37,815 nt of DNA from an uncultured beta proteobacterium. Lineage in GTDB: Bacteria; Pseudomonadota; Gammaproteobacteria; Burkholderiales; Burkholderiaceae. Within the stretch, counting starts at the first letter, position 1. Each line of letters opens with the position of its first letter. This document shows positions 1-7,035 of this stretch, in pieces. The DNA is taken from contig CAIQHU010000056.1 in the NCBI GenBank assembly GCA_903871735.1, positions 1 to 37,815 on the forward strand. Direction: 5' to 3'. The notes under the pieces were generated by a model that was given only the letters and a program-made list of their open reading frames with translations, had not been told where the DNA came from and did not search any database. Position numbers and translations under genes: made by a program.

Positions 1-1
1 A

Positions 2-232
2 ATTCAAAAAAATAATTATCCGTACAAATTTCCATGTAGCAAAGAAACTGATACGGAGATTACCTGTGTGATTGATTTCACATTAGGTGATGGGTCCATT
101 GAAACGATCAAGTTTAATAAATTAAAAAATACTGTTTCAGATATGCTGCTGCGGAAGAAGACTGCCCCGGGCTTTCCCAGTAAAGAAAGTTTCGAGGGTT
201 TTTGTGAAGTTGTTAGCGCCAAAATTCCTTAA
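2..232 (+). CDS. C-terminal part of an unknown protein (truncated by window edge)
   Basis: An open frame runs from the left edge to TAA at 230-232, giving the last 76 residues of a protein whose start lies outside the window. The visible tail has three cysteines (in PCSKE, ITCVID and GFCEVV) with alternating hydrophobic and charged residues, which would fit a periplasmic or secreted domain. Nothing identifies a family. The next gene starts two bases after this stop, so the two are almost certainly co-transcribed and translationally coupled, and may act in the same compartment. It is called coding because the frame stays open to the edge and abuts a convincing gene; function is unknown. Confidence 0.55.
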   Translation: MQKNNYPYKFPCSKETDTEITCVIDFTLGDGSIETIKFNKLKNTVSDMLLRKKTAPGFPSKESFEGFCEVVSAKIP

Positions 233-234
233 AG

Positions 235-816
235 ATGAGAAGACTTACTCTTTTTTTTGGGCTGTTCTTCTATGCAACGATAGCTTATGCCCAGTGGCAA
301 CGTATACCGAATCAATTTTCAGAAGACCCTAATCTGTATTCGGATACTTTTATCGATGAGATGAAGACTGTCAATCAGATAACAACTTTTAAGATGCGAT
401 TAGAAATTAAGAAAAGTGCTCAAAATACATCTAATATGTCAGGCGGGTCAATTCTCAAAAAAATGAGTTTAAATTGTGTCAATGGGACAGGTTTTCAGTA
501 CTATTCACAGGTTTATTCAGCCAATGGATTAAAGGGGCGCGTGGTGAGTTCTTTAGAGGCAAAGCCTGGAGAAGTATGGTATCCAATGCGTGGTGGTGAT
601 ACTATTTTTAAGTATGTGTGTAAAAAAGACGCTGCCAATATTACTGGTTCGAAAAATCAAAATAATGTATCTAGTACTGCTGAACAAAAGAAGAGATTGC
701 AAGAATTACAGGCGATGCAATTGACTATTCAGCAACAAATATTTGGTATCGGAACTTCTGGAGCAGGTCCAGGCAAAGACGATGCAATTGAGGCTATTAA
801 TCAAATTAAAAAATAA
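235..816 (+). CDS. Secreted hypothetical protein
   Basis: Predicted 193-residue protein of unknown function. It opens with a clear Sec signal peptide: MRR, then a hydrophobic run LTLFFGLFFYATIA, with a likely cut after AYA near residue 19. The mature part is polar and holds two cysteines (in SLNCVN and KYVCKK) about 50 residues apart that could form a disulfide. The C-terminal third is rich in Gln, Glu and Lys (EQKKRLQELQAMQ), which suggests a short helical or coiled-coil tail, and ends lysine-rich. The ATG at 235 lies two bases behind the preceding stop, so translation probably depends on the upstream gene. I do not recognise a family. Confidence 0.7.
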   Translation: MRRLTLFFGLFFYATIAYAQWQRIPNQFSEDPNLYSDTFIDEMKTVNQITTFKMRLEIKKSAQNTSNMSGGSILKKMSLNCVNGTGFQYYSQVYSANGLKGRVVSSLEAKPGEVWYPMRGGDTIFKYVCKKDAANITGSKNQNNVSSTAEQKKRLQELQAMQLTIQQQIFGIGTSGAGPGKDDAIEAINQIKK

Positions 817-872
817 TAACTGCTTCCTGCATTACGAATTGAGTACAGGTATTAAGCTACTTAGTAGAACTC

Positions 873-1001
873 TTAACACCAGGTATTGGCTAGGAGGTAA
901 ATTTGCATATTAGGGTTTTGGTATGCAGTAAAAATGCCGATTGCTAACAAGCCTAATCCAATAAAGAGCAATCGTTTTAAAAAATTGGGTCTCTGAGTCA
1001 T
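873..1001 (-). CDS. Small single-pass membrane protein (42 aa)
   Basis: A short frame of 42 codons begins with ATG at 1001-999, which overlaps the TGA stop (1000-998) of the upstream MFS gene as ATGA, and ends with TAA at 875-873. The product starts with a basic stretch (MTQRPNFLKR), continues with one hydrophobic helix (LLFIGLGLLAIGIFTA) and ends YLLANTWC. That is the layout of a small bitopic inner-membrane protein. The 4-base stop/start overlap and the sensible topology are the main evidence that it is real. Its role is unknown; it may accompany the transporter. Confidence 0.55.
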   Translation of the reverse strand: MTQRPNFLKRLLFIGLGLLAIGIFTAYQNPNMQIYLLANTWC

Positions 1002-2221
1002 GCGCTCACTGGCCTAGCTTGATAGGCTGATTCTTTGATTGGAAAGTTAATTACAGCTGCCATGAGGCTTATAACGATTGAAATCGCCCAAACAATATCG
1101 TATGAGCCAAATAAATCAAAAAGTTTACCGCCAAGCCAAACACCTAAAAAGGCACCTATTTGATGCGAGAAAAATACAATTCCTCCAAGCATCGACATAT
1201 TTTTTACACCAAAAATAGAGCCGACAATACCATTTGTTAAAGGGACTGTACTGAGCCATAGCACTCCAATTACAGCTGCGAAGATATAAGCACTCACTGC
1301 ACTAATTGGTAAAAAGATAAAAGCAGCTATGGCTAGAGCACGGCCCGTATAAATTAGACTTAATAAGTGCGGCTTTGGAAATTTACCTCCCCAAAGGCCA
1401 AAATAATAACTCCCTGCGATATTAAATAAACCAATCAGAGCAAGGACATTGGTGCCGACGGATGGGTTTAGCCCCTGATCAGAAAGATAAGCGGGGAGGT
1501 GTGTTGCTAAAAAAGCAATATGAAATCCACATACAAAAAAACCAATGGTTAACAGTCTAAACCCGTGGTGTCCCATGGCTTGTTTTAAGATTTCGGCCAA
1601 CGCAAGAGGTTTTGGTGAGTTTGGGTCATCCTTCGGTTGCGGTTTTTCCATCATAAAAAATGCTAATGGAATCATGATGACGGTAATTGCAGTCAAAATA
1701 TATAAAGTGGTGCTCCAGTTAAAATAATTGATTAATTGCATTGTGGCTGGGAGCATTGCGAATTGTCCAAAAGATCCGATTGACATGGATAGCCCCAGAG
1801 CCATACTTCTCTTTTCAACCGGCACAGATCGGCTAATAACTCCAAAAACAACGGGTGCGGTAGTACCTGCCAAACCAATACCAATTAGAATACCTGCAGA
1901 CCAAATAAGCGCTATGGAGGTTTGGGCACTCGACATTAGATACAGTCCTGCAGCATAGACAAGAGTACCAAGGACTATAACCCAGCCAGCCCCGCGACGA
2001 TCAGCAATGCGACCCGCAAATGGTTGCGCTATACCCCATACGATATTTTGAACTGCTAGAGATAGTGCAAAGACCTCTCTACCCCAATTATTGTCTAAGC
2101 TCATTGGTTGGAGAAAGATCCCGAAGGTGTGTCTTACCCCAAAAGAAATCGCTAGAATAATTCCACCAACCCATAGAACCATAGTTGGGGTTCTCCAGTC
2201 TATCGACTTAAGATTTTCCAT
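998..2221 (-). CDS. MFS transporter, monocarboxylate/oxalate-formate antiporter-like
   Basis: Inner-membrane secondary transporter of about 407 residues with twelve hydrophobic segments and a polar central loop (MEKPQPKDDPNSPK) dividing the two six-helix halves. The loop after the second helix has the MFS signature form GRIADRRGAG. The N-terminal half resembles the family containing oxalate:formate antiporters and monocarboxylate permeases, so a small organic acid is the likely cargo, but the substrate is not determinable. I take ATG at 2221 as start: GAAAG lies six bases upstream. An in-frame TTG at 2227 is less likely. It ends in a 4-base overlap with a small membrane-protein gene and follows three more small membrane-protein genes on the same strand. 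Confidence 0.85.
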   Translation of the reverse strand: MENLKSIDWRTPTMVLWVGGIILAISFGVRHTFGIFLQPMSLDNNWGREVFALSLAVQNIVWGIAQPFAGRIADRRGAGWVIVLGTLVYAAGLYLMSSAQTSIALIWSAGILIGIGLAGTTAPVVFGVISRSVPVEKRSMALGLSMSIGSFGQFAMLPATMQLINYFNWSTTLYILTAITVIMIPLAFFMMEKPQPKDDPNSPKPLALAEILKQAMGHHGFRLLTIGFFVCGFHIAFLATHLPAYLSDQGLNPSVGTNVLALIGLFNIAGSYYFGLWGGKFPKPHLLSLIYTGRALAIAAFIFLPISAVSAYIFAAVIGVLWLSTVPLTNGIVGSIFGVKNMSMLGGIVFFSHQIGAFLGVWLGGKLFDLFGSYDIVWAISIVISLMAAVINFPIKESAYQARPVSA

Positions 2222-2250
2222 TAGCAACTTTCAGCAAGTGCGCGTTCAAA

Positions 2251-2403
2251 TTATTTTTTCTCATTACTCGAGTTTAACCATTCTGCAATCTCAGGAAAAG
2301 CATCGCTAAAATTACCCATAAATTCTCTAATCATCAATACTAGGCCAATGATTAAAAGGCAAAATACGCCAATCGATATTAGTAAAAGAGTCGTATTACT
2401 CAT
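2251..2403 (-). CDS. Small membrane protein (50 aa)
   Basis: ATG at 2403-2401 overlaps the TGA of the preceding gene (2402-2400) as ATGA; the stop TAA is at 2253-2251. The 50-residue product has one hydrophobic helix near the N-terminus (LLLISIGVFCLLIIGLVLMI) followed by an acidic and polar tail ending SSNEKK. This is a single-pass membrane protein with a short soluble tail. The tight coupling to the upstream small gene and its position 29 bases before the MFS start argue that it is expressed. I see no known family; it could be an accessory subunit or regulator of the transporter. Confidence 0.6.
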   Translation of the reverse strand: MSNTTLLLISIGVFCLLIIGLVLMIREFMGNFSDAFPEIAEWLNSSNEKK

Positions 2404-2582
2404 AATTTTTTATTCAGAATAGCAGATAACTTAAAGTAAATTCCAAAACAAAAAATAGAGGGCACCCAAATCGCTGTGAATATAGATTGTTCTCGATCTC
2501 CAATTACAAACCATAGGTATGCAGAAGTAAAGAAAGAAATCACCACAGCCAGTAAAATAAAATAATCAGATTTTTTAAACAT
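2400..2582 (-). CDS. Small two-helix membrane protein (60 aa)
   Basis: A 60-residue protein with two predicted membrane helices (YFILLAVVISFFTSAYLWFV and IFTAIWVPSIFCFGIYF) joined by a charged loop (IGDREQS), ending in KLSAILNKKL. A purine-rich AAAGGG lies a few bases upstream of ATG at 2582, a reasonable ribosome site. The gene overlaps the next one by four bases and sits 18 bases after the stop of the gene before it. No family is recognised. With its neighbours it forms a compact unit of small hydrophobic proteins. Confidence 0.65.
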   Translation of the reverse strand: MFKKSDYFILLAVVISFFTSAYLWFVIGDREQSIFTAIWVPSIFCFGIYFKLSAILNKKL

Positions 2583-2600
2583 AAAAGCCCTTTATTAAAT

Positions 2601-2819
2601 TTATAAAGATTCCTGGATCCAATAGCCAATTGCACCAGCAAGACAACCTGTTATTGCAAAGGATGCCAGGATACGAATGCCCGAGGAAAATCCAATAGAG
2701 AATAAATCCAAAGAAATAATACCTAAAAGCCCCATGAAAATGGTCGAGCAGCTTACTAAAATCAAAACAAGACCAAAAGTTATAAATACCTTTTGTATCA
2801 GATAATTAGTGCTATGCAT
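2601..2819 (-). CDS. Small two-helix membrane protein (72 aa)
   Basis: First gene of the minus-strand unit that runs to 873. The 72-residue product has two hydrophobic stretches (about residues 11-37 and 47-67) with no obvious soluble domain. The sequence around VLILVSCS looks like a lipobox-type cysteine context, but the segment is a long internal helix, so a lipoprotein call is not safe. ATG at 2819 has no strong ribosome site (TTAAGTTTTATCT upstream). The promoter of the unit should lie in 2820-3066. Function unknown. Confidence 0.6.
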   Translation of the reverse strand: MHSTNYLIQKVFITFGLVLILVSCSTIFMGLLGIISLDLFSIGFSSGIRILASFAITGCLAGAIGYWIQESL

Positions 2820-3069
2820 AGATAAAACTTAAGTTCATTGGGCTATTATAGGGTTGCTGGGTAATCTTGTGCATTTAACCCCTAAATGGTAAATTGGTAT
2901 TATTAAAAATAACAAAAACTAGGAAAAAACTATTCTCATATCGATTTCAGATGATTCTATTAAAGATATTCATACATCTAAACAATTCATTTGAGCAAGG
3001 GAATTTGGGGGTGATGACTGGGGGGGCTTAAATCATCAGAATGTATTTATATAGACGAAAAGAAAGTTG

Positions 3070-4077
3070 ATGAAGATACTTATTTATGGGGCAGGAGCAA
3101 TTGGAAGTAATTTGGGTGGCTTATTAACTCAAGGTGGTCAAGACGTCACTTTATTGGCGCGAGGAGCGCAGTTCGCAGCACTGAAAGATCAGGGGCTAGT
3201 GATTGAGCGAGAAGGAATTCCAGACCAACATCACCGCGTAAAGGTAATTAGCCCAGCTGAGTCATCTGGACAATTTGACCTCATATTTGTTTGCTTAAAA
3301 GCGATGCAATTAGAGGACTCGGCAGCAGATATGGTTTCAAGATTAACGCCTGATGGTGCCTTGGTAATGATACAAAACGGCTTACCGTGGTGGTATTTTG
3401 ACGGAGTATCCTCACAACTTTCAGGAGTATCCATTCACTGTTTAGATCAAAAAGGGATGCTGAAAAAATATCTTCCTATAGAGCGAATTGTTGGTGCGGT
3501 CATTTATATGCCTATTGTACAAATTGCTCCGGGTCGTATTTTTTGGTCTAACGCCGTTGCTCCCAAATTAGTAATTGGTGAGGTTCATCATGAAATCACA
3601 CCGCGCGTGCGAGCAATCGAGTCGTTGATGAGTCAAGTGGGTTTAGCAACTGTAGTGACCGATAATATTCGCTCGTTTAAGTGGCAAAAACTTTTAGTGA
3701 ATATGGTGTGGAATTCCTTGTGCGCAATTACCCAATCATCACCGGGTTATATAGCTGCCAATGCATATAATGCGCAGTTAGTAGAGCAGTTAATTCAAGA
3801 AGGGTTAGCTGTTGCGAAGTCTGTTGGAGTAGAGGTTGATGTGAGTGCTTCTAAGGAGTTAGATCGTGTCAAGAATATTTTTAATCAGCAACCATCTATG
3901 CTGCAAGATGTCCGAGCTGGTAAGGAGATGGAGTGTGATGCGATTGTTAATTGTGTGATAGAAATTGCCCAGATAACTGGTATTCAAGTACCTGCGTTAC
4001 GATTTATTTCTGGGCTTTTAGACGTTATAAATCAAGCAATTATTCGGGAAAAAAAGGGTATTCAGTTTTGTAATTAA
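3070..4077 (+). CDS. panE: 2-dehydropantoate 2-reductase (ketopantoate reductase, ApbA/PanE family)
   Basis: Predicted cytosolic NADPH-dependent enzyme of about 335 residues that reduces ketopantoate to pantoate in pantothenate and CoA synthesis. The N-terminus carries a Rossmann GxGxxG motif (GAGAIGS, residues 7-13). The C-terminal helical domain has the family's catalytic-lysine region (RSFKWQKLLVNM, then WNSLCAI) and the substrate-binding stretch PSMLQDVRAGKEMECDAI, both typical of ApbA/PanE. I choose ATG at 3070 rather than the TTG just before it; GAAAG lies four bases upstream. The gene stands alone, with a small inverted repeat downstream. Many bacteria hold several paralogues, some acting on other 2-oxo acids, so the reaction is likely but not certain. 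Confidence 0.75.
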   Translation: MKILIYGAGAIGSNLGGLLTQGGQDVTLLARGAQFAALKDQGLVIEREGIPDQHHRVKVISPAESSGQFDLIFVCLKAMQLEDSAADMVSRLTPDGALVMIQNGLPWWYFDGVSSQLSGVSIHCLDQKGMLKKYLPIERIVGAVIYMPIVQIAPGRIFWSNAVAPKLVIGEVHHEITPRVRAIESLMSQVGLATVVTDNIRSFKWQKLLVNMVWNSLCAITQSSPGYIAANAYNAQLVEQLIQEGLAVAKSVGVEVDVSASKELDRVKNIFNQQPSMLQDVRAGKEMECDAIVNCVIEIAQITGIQVPALRFISGLLDVINQAIIREKKGIQFCN

Positions 4078-4148
4078 TTTTGTCTTAGATTCACTAATAT
4101 TCGTGGCGTAGCAGTGAGCCTACTTTAGCAACAAAACTAAACAAAGGG

Positions 4149-4173
4149 CTTGCAATCAGGTATGACTTGCAAG
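4149..4173. repeat. Inverted repeat downstream of the ketopantoate reductase gene
   Basis: CTTGCAA (4149-4155) and its perfect complement TTGCAAG (4167-4173) are separated by 11 bases. No T-run follows on either strand, so it is a poor intrinsic terminator. It could be an operator for the btuB transcription unit or a chance dyad. Confidence 0.35.
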
Positions 4174-4247
4174 ATTTAAAAAAAGCTAGCGCATACATTT
4201 CTATTGGCTGTTTATGCCTGATTAAAATTTTCAGCTTTTATATCAGT

Positions 4248-4253
4248 TACAAT
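4248..4253 (+). promoter_or_regulatory. Candidate -10 box for the riboswitch/btuB transcript
   Basis: TACAAT at 4248-4253 would place the transcript start near 4260, about a dozen bases before the first helix of the riboswitch. No convincing -35 element stands 16-18 bases upstream, so this is only a suggestion from position. Confidence 0.3.
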
Positions 4254-4272
4254 CAATAGGTTATTAGTGCTC

Positions 4273-4450
4273 ATTATTGTCTAACAATAATAGTTAAACG
4301 GGAAGTTGGAGTTCTTTCTAGATCAACCACGCTGTCCCCGCAACGGTACGTAAACGCACGAAATTGTGCAAGCTCATTCGAAAAACCACTGGTGAAATAT
4401 CTGGGAAGGTCAATGAGTTGAGTTTACTAGCCCGGATACCGGCTAATAAT
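4273..4450 (+). promoter_or_regulatory. Cobalamin (B12) riboswitch aptamer
   Basis: The leader of the btuB-like gene has the conserved blocks of a cobalamin riboswitch in order: ACGGGAAG (about 4298-4305), the core GCTGTCCCCGCAACGGTA (4331-4348), CCACTGGTGAAA (4386-4397), CTGGGAAGG (4401-4409) and the B12-box-like AGCCCGGATACCGGCT (4429-4444). An outer helix can form between ATTATT (4273-4278) and AATAAT (4445-4450). It is expected to bind adenosyl- or another cobalamin in the nascent mRNA and lower expression of the downstream receptor when the vitamin is plentiful. The match to the family core is strong; the exact ends are estimates. Confidence 0.93.
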
Positions 4451-4455
4451 TTGGT

Positions 4456-4529
4456 CAATAACTTGCGGGATTGCTTGTTATTGGTTTGATCCAGTGCCTG
4501 CGGAGGAACAGGCGTGTGATTGCCTTTTT
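4456..4529 (+). terminator. Expression platform of the cobalamin riboswitch (competing hairpins)
   Basis: Downstream of the aptamer, CAATAAC (4456-4462) can pair with GTTATTG about 15 bases later. GCCTG (4496-4500) can pair with CAGGC (4509-4513), enclosing CGGAGGAA. The same AGGC (4510-4513) can pair instead with GCCT (4522-4525), which is followed by T's to 4529 and looks like a weak intrinsic terminator. The last two hairpins exclude each other. This suggests transcription attenuation, although the terminator stem has only four pairs and the receptor start lies just 15 bases further on. Confidence 0.45.
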
Positions 4530-4544
4530 AAAAAGAAGTAATTC

Positions 4545-6407
4545 ATGAAAACTTTATCTTTCATCCATCAACAATGGAAATGTATTTTTGTTTTTGTATT
4601 TTTATGGAATGTATCAAGCACGATTTACGCGCAAGATACGGTAAATCCAATTGTTGTTTCTGCTTCTAGAGTTGCGCAAACTCTATCAGACGTTCTACCT
4701 TCAGTAACAGTGATTACCCGAGCAGAAATTGAGAGGTCATTAGCCCCCACAGTGGCAGATTTATTACAAGGTGAAGCAGGATTTGAGTTTGGCCGTAATG
4801 GGGGCCCTGGGACTGTAACGTCGTTTTTTTTACGCGGTCAAAATAGTGTCAGTGTTGCCGTCTACGTTGACGGCGTAAGGTCTCAGGTGGACAGTATTGG
4901 TACTGTAAATGCAATTGATTTTCCAATTAGTCAAATTGAAAAAATAGAGATCCTTAGAGGAAATGCAGGCGCTCTTTATGGAGAGGCAGCAATTGGGGGC
5001 GTTATTCATATTACAACCCGGCAAGGCAGTGGAAGTCCAAGTCAATATGCTAGTGTCTCCTATGGGTCTAGAAACACTTCTGAGGTGGTTGTTGGATATA
5101 GTGGTGGGGTGGACGATTTGGAGTTTAATATATCTGCCAATCAGTTTAAGACGGATGGTTTTTCGGCTATTAATACGAACCAGATTAAATTCGCAAATCC
5201 TGATAATGATGGGGCGACTAATAGAACATTTCTAGCTAGTTTGTCAAAAAACATTAATAGTGATTTGAGTTTAGGTTTGAGATTGAAATCAAGCCGAAAT
5301 GAGGCTTCATACGATGATTTTTTTGCAAGCTCTGTCGCTGATCAAACAGCAACGCATTTATTTAAAACTCTGAATGATGATGTCACGATTTTTTCGAATT
5401 ATCAAATCAATCCGAACTGGGTTACTCGACTGGATGTCACAGAATCAAGGCTTCAGTATGAAGATTACAAAAATGGTATACAGAAATCTGCTGCAAGTGG
5501 TGGATATACTTTAGGTAGACAAACATCAGAGCGCTGGTTCAATACGTATCAATATGGCACGCATCGCTTTAATTTTGGAATTGATGCGTATCAGGCAGAC
5601 TACACTTCATTTGGAAGTACTGTACAACGAACATCAAACGGATATTTTTTAGGTTATAACAAAAAATTTGAACAAGTTGATTTGCAATTAAATGCTCGGC
5701 ATGATGAGATCCTAGCGACCAGTAACCAGACAAGCAAAGCAAATAGTGCTAATACTTATTTATTTGGCCTTGGTTATTATTTAACGGAGCAATTTAAATT
5801 AACCTCAACTGTTTCTACTGCATTTCGTGCGCCAGCAGCAGGTGAATTATTTGGATTTGGTGGAAACTCAAATCTGAATCCAGAAATTCATCACAGTAAT
5901 GAGCTGGGTGTGGTTTACAGTTTAAATAATGCCTTAGTTCGATTGGTTCGTTTTAACACGAGTACTGATAATGCGATTGTGTATGCTAGTAGTACATATT
6001 CCAATGTTCCAAAAGTTCAAAATACTGGTTATGAATTAACATCTAATATTGCCTGGAATAAATATCGTTTAAGATTTTCTGCGGTGTCACAAGATCCCAA
6101 AGATATTCAAACTGGATTGCAATTAGCGCGTAGAGCTCAGCAGTATGGATCGATCGATTTAAATAGAATTTTTGATTTTGGTTATGAAGTTGGAACTAGG
6201 ATATATGCGGTATCGGATCGAGTTGATGGCACAAACAACTTGGCTGGCTACACAGTCCTCAATGTTTATGGTGGTAAGCGACTGGATAAAGATTGGATGA
6301 TCAGAGCGAAGTTAGAGAATGTAGCCAATACAGATTACCAATTAGCTTATGGATATAAGACGCCTGGCTTTGGAGTTTTTATGAATCTAATTTATCAGCC
6401 ACAGTAG
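4545..6407 (+). CDS. btuB: TonB-dependent outer-membrane cobalamin receptor (BtuB-like)
   Basis: A 620-residue outer-membrane receptor. It has a signal peptide (residues 1-29, cut near IYA|Q), a TonB box (about 31-41, DTVNPIVVSAS), a plug domain (about 45-155, with FFLRGQNSVSVAVYVDGVR and IEKIEILRGNAGALYGEAAIGGVIHI) and a long beta-barrel rich in alternating aromatic and polar residues, ending NLIYQPQ. The length matches BtuB (about 600). The strongest evidence for vitamin B12 as substrate is the cobalamin riboswitch directly upstream. No btuCDF or tonB genes are nearby, so the rest of the uptake path must be encoded elsewhere. A T-rich hairpin terminator follows. Other corrinoids or cobinamide could also be cargo. 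Confidence 0.9.
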   Translation: MKTLSFIHQQWKCIFVFVFLWNVSSTIYAQDTVNPIVVSASRVAQTLSDVLPSVTVITRAEIERSLAPTVADLLQGEAGFEFGRNGGPGTVTSFFLRGQNSVSVAVYVDGVRSQVDSIGTVNAIDFPISQIEKIEILRGNAGALYGEAAIGGVIHITTRQGSGSPSQYASVSYGSRNTSEVVVGYSGGVDDLEFNISANQFKTDGFSAINTNQIKFANPDNDGATNRTFLASLSKNINSDLSLGLRLKSSRNEASYDDFFASSVADQTATHLFKTLNDDVTIFSNYQINPNWVTRLDVTESRLQYEDYKNGIQKSAASGGYTLGRQTSERWFNTYQYGTHRFNFGIDAYQADYTSFGSTVQRTSNGYFLGYNKKFEQVDLQLNARHDEILATSNQTSKANSANTYLFGLGYYLTEQFKLTSTVSTAFRAPAAGELFGFGGNSNLNPEIHHSNELGVVYSLNNALVRLVRFNTSTDNAIVYASSTYSNVPKVQNTGYELTSNIAWNKYRLRFSAVSQDPKDIQTGLQLARRAQQYGSIDLNRIFDFGYEVGTRIYAVSDRVDGTNNLAGYTVLNVYGGKRLDKDWMIRAKLENVANTDYQLAYGYKTPGFGVFMNLIYQPQ

Positions 6408-6427
6408 TTTTTTATTCTATTTAGACA

Positions 6428-6467
6428 GGGTCACTCTAATCAACTAGACTGGCGTGACCTCGTTTTT
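6428..6467 (+). terminator. Intrinsic terminator of btuB
   Basis: GGTCAC (6429-6434) pairs with GTGACC (6454-6459), extendable by one G-T pair, and is followed by CGTTTTTT. It lies 21 bases after the btuB stop. Confidence 0.7.
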
Positions 6468-6469
6468 TC

Positions 6470-6803
6470 GCCATCCCTACTTTCTTATTTTGGTACGTTA
6501 TCTGAACGGGCAAGCACTTTTTTCTGGAGTATTAACGGGATAAGCTATCAATCAATTCTTATAACCCATAAAGTTTAGGAAAATCAGTCATCTTGACTCA
6601 AGTTGTATAAATAATTAAGCGGGTTTGCTTGGATGTTATTTATCAACGCTTGCTATTGTATCTATTATGTGTAATTCAATATGACCCCTACCTTGTTTAG
6701 GAGTGGTGAAGGGTATCAGAGTGAGGCGGAATAGTAAGTAATTCGGAGCCCCTATCCAATTATGATGAAGAGAGCAAATAAGTAACGTGTGGGTTGAATC
6801 TAT
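6470..6803. other. Non-coding stretch with no recognised element
   Basis: About 330 bases between the btuB terminator and the tRNA terminator. I found no open frame with a plausible start and ribosome site, no tRNA and no strong hairpin. The base composition is similar to the other spacers. A small RNA cannot be excluded by eye. Confidence 0.4.
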
Positions 6804-6840
6804 TAAAAAAATCTATAAGTAATTGTTTTTTATAGATTTT
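6804..6840 (-). terminator. Intrinsic terminator of tRNA-Ser(CGA)
   Basis: AAAATCTATAA (6808-6818) and TTATAGATTTT (6830-6840) form an 11-pair AT-rich stem with an 11-base loop. Read on the minus strand it starts eight bases after the tRNA 3' end and continues into a run of T's, as expected for a tRNA terminator. Confidence 0.65.
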
Positions 6841-6848
6841 ATAGGTAG

Positions 6849-6936
6849 TGGCGGAGAAGGTGGGATTCGAACCCACGGTACTTTGCAGTACGCCGCATTT
6901 CGAGTGCGGTACATTCGACCACTCTGCCACTTCTCC
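6849..6936 (-). tRNA. tRNA-Ser (anticodon CGA)
   Basis: Read on the minus strand this is a complete 88-base class II tRNA. The acceptor stem is GGAGAAG/CTTCTCC, and the D arm contains AGTGGTCGAA. The anticodon stem is CCGCA/TGCGG with loop CTCGAAA, giving anticodon CGA, which reads UCG. There is a long variable arm (GTACTGCAAAGTAC), a T arm with GGTTCGAATCC, discriminator G and an encoded CCA at 6851-6849. The long variable arm and discriminator G are typical of serine tRNAs. It lies divergently from nadB, 99 bases away. Confidence 0.96.
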
Positions 6937-7035
6937 GTTAGGTATATTATCACTGCATTTTAAATAGAATCCCTAGCTATTGTAGTGTCAAATGATCGAT
7001 TCATTTTATTTTTAAAAAGATAATATAACGATTTT

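Noticed and set aside
4963..5235. 90-codon frame inside the btuB-like gene
   Set aside because: It lies fully within a strongly supported receptor gene in another frame and has no ribosome site or recognisable domain.
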